Source: Synechococcus sp. MU1643
Lineage (GTDB): Bacteria > Cyanobacteriota > Cyanobacteriia > PCC-6307 > Cyanobiaceae
Assembly (NCBI RefSeq): GCF_020514095.1
Contig: NZ_VTKY01000002.1
Span: 124,001 to 188,000, forward strand
Direction: 5' to 3'
Length of the DNA stretch: 64,000 nucleotides
Positions within the stretch are counted from its first letter, which is position 1, and each line of letters opens with the position of its first letter. The notes under the pieces are model-generated. The model did no database searches. It saw only the letters and a program-made list of their open reading frames with translations, and was not told the DNA's origin. A program made the translations under genes and the position numbers. Shown here one piece after another: positions 63,106 through 64,000 of the stretch.

Positions 63106-63935
63106 TGGACGTCTGACGATCGGGATTGTTCTGCCCGGATCGCCGCCTTGGCCTGTTTCCAGAGGGTTTCCAATTCGTTGATGCTGCGTCCCTGGAGATC
63201 CCCATCTAGGGCGGCTTCAACGCGGGAGAAACGGTCGAGGAAGCGCTGATTCGTGCCGGCGAGGCCCTCTTCGGGTTCGATGTGGCACCAACGGGCCACG
63301 TTCACCAGGGTGAACAGTAGATCGCCCAGTTCCTCCTGGGCATGGCTTTGGTTGCCGCTGGCCACTGCCTCCTTGAGCTCGTCCAGCTCTTCATGGACCT
63401 TCTCCCAGACGCCGGCCATGTCATCCCACTCGAAGCCGGCCTTGGCTGCTTTCTTTGAGATGGTCATCGCTCCAGCAAGCGCTGGCAGGCCGCGCACCTT
63501 GGTGCTGAGCCGGTCGCTGAGGGGACTGGCGGAGCAAGCCAGGGCCTCTGCCTGCTCCTCCAGCTTGATGGCCTCCCAGCTGCGTCGCACCTCGTCACTG
63601 GTGCTGGCGTCGGCATCGCCGAACACGTGGGGGTGACGCCGGATCAGCTTGTCGCTGATGCCATCGGCAATCGCATTGAGATCGAAGCGTTGTTCTTCTC
63701 CAGCGATCTGTGCATGCAGCACCACCTGCAGGAGAAGGTCGCCGAGTTCCTCTTTGAGGTGGTGGTCATCGCCATGACGGATGGCATCAGCCACCTCGTG
63801 GGCTTCTTCCAGCACGTAGGGCACCAGGGATGCATGGGTCTGTTCCAGATCCCAGGGGCACCCCGTTGTTGGATCCCTGAGTTGTGCCACAACATCGATC
63901 AAACGTTCTATGGCATCAGACGGAGCGTTGGCCAT
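63102..63935 (-). CDS. mazG: Nucleoside triphosphate pyrophosphohydrolase MazG
   Basis: A 277-residue protein with two MazG domains. GCPWDLEQTHASLVPYVLEEAHEV and LKEELGDLLLQVVLHAQ form the first; FEWDDMAGVWEKVHEELDELKEA and AQEELGDLLFTLVNVARW the second. The EExxE-type acidic residues bind Mg. It hydrolyses noncanonical or excess NTPs. The ATG at 63935 is used; the 65 bases beyond it up to the window edge show no clear gene. Confidence 0.96.
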   Translation of the reverse strand: MANAPSDAIERLIDVVAQLRDPTTGCPWDLEQTHASLVPYVLEEAHEVADAIRHGDDHHLKEELGDLLLQVVLHAQIAGEEQRFDLNAIADGISDKLIRRHPHVFGDADASTSDEVRRSWEAIKLEEQAEALACSASPLSDRLSTKVRGLPALAGAMTISKKAAKAGFEWDDMAGVWEKVHEELDELKEAVASGNQSHAQEELGDLLFTLVNVARWCHIEPEEGLAGTNQRFLDRFSRVEAALDGDLQGRSINELETLWKQAKAAIRAEQSRSSDVH

Positions 63936-64000
63936 GCAGGGTCAACAACTGGAGCAATGCTCACCTTCTCACCGCTGTCGTTTTTTCGACCATTCCTGGG

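Noticed and set aside
63957..64000. Possible start of a plus-strand gene (MLTFSPLSFF...)
   Set aside because: Only 14 codons before the window edge and the GGAG is too close to the ATG; cannot be supported.

Overview
The window looks like a chromosomal segment of a marine picocyanobacterium, most likely Synechococcus. The reasons are high G+C, dense packing, cyanobacterial ferredoxin-dependent nitrate and nitrite reductases, an MFS-type nitrate permease (NrtP/NapA) instead of an ABC importer, the urea ABC transporter UrtABCDE, a glucosylglycerate gene set, DUF1830 and DUF4278 proteins, and perfect NtcA-type GTA-N8-TAC sites. I found no rRNA, tRNA, CRISPR array, insertion sequence or integrase, and no gene-free stretch longer than 300 bases.

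Bases 1-3600 hold the 5' end of ppk (cut by the window edge), an MFS exporter, a GNAT acetyltransferase, a TrpD2-like protein and a small protein. Bases 3750-25700 form a nitrogen and molybdenum-cofactor region. It contains cynS, a nirA operon (nirA, a 44-codon ORF, an FNT nitrite channel and a HEAT-repeat protein), siroheme genes (SirB-like chelatase, cobA), the Moco genes moaA, moaB, moaC, moaD, moaE, moeA and mobA, then narM, narB and napA. A Tat-type carbonic anhydrase, small secreted proteins, a cupin and the trio transglutaminase / alpha-E / circularly permuted ATP-grasp are mixed in. Together these genes import nitrate and nitrite, build both metal cofactors and reduce nitrate to ammonium.

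Bases 25790-33000 hold the most interesting block. A DUR3-like sodium:solute symporter sits between two very small overlapping membrane proteins. It is followed by a carbamoyltransferase of the aspartate carbamoyltransferase fold with an altered acceptor motif, an AsnB-type amidotransferase, an AllC/N-carbamoyl-amino-acid hydrolase and a DUF1028 protein, closed by a strong terminator. I infer a ureide or N-carbamoyl-compound uptake and processing system; the substrate is unknown.

Bases 33600-44820 are the urea locus: ureDABC plus an overlapping glutamine amidotransferase on the minus strand, and ureEFG then urtABCDE on the plus strand. Bases 44850-64000 are mostly housekeeping: DUF1830, gpgS facing ggaP-gpgP, pabC-pabB-queC-dehydrogenase in overlapping order, queE, pyrG, a dps 3' remnant, a group 2 sigma factor, aspS, gcvT, a cNMP-domain protein, speB-speE, arfB and mazG.

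All calls come from reading the sequence. No database search was possible, so family names rest on recognised motifs and gene order.
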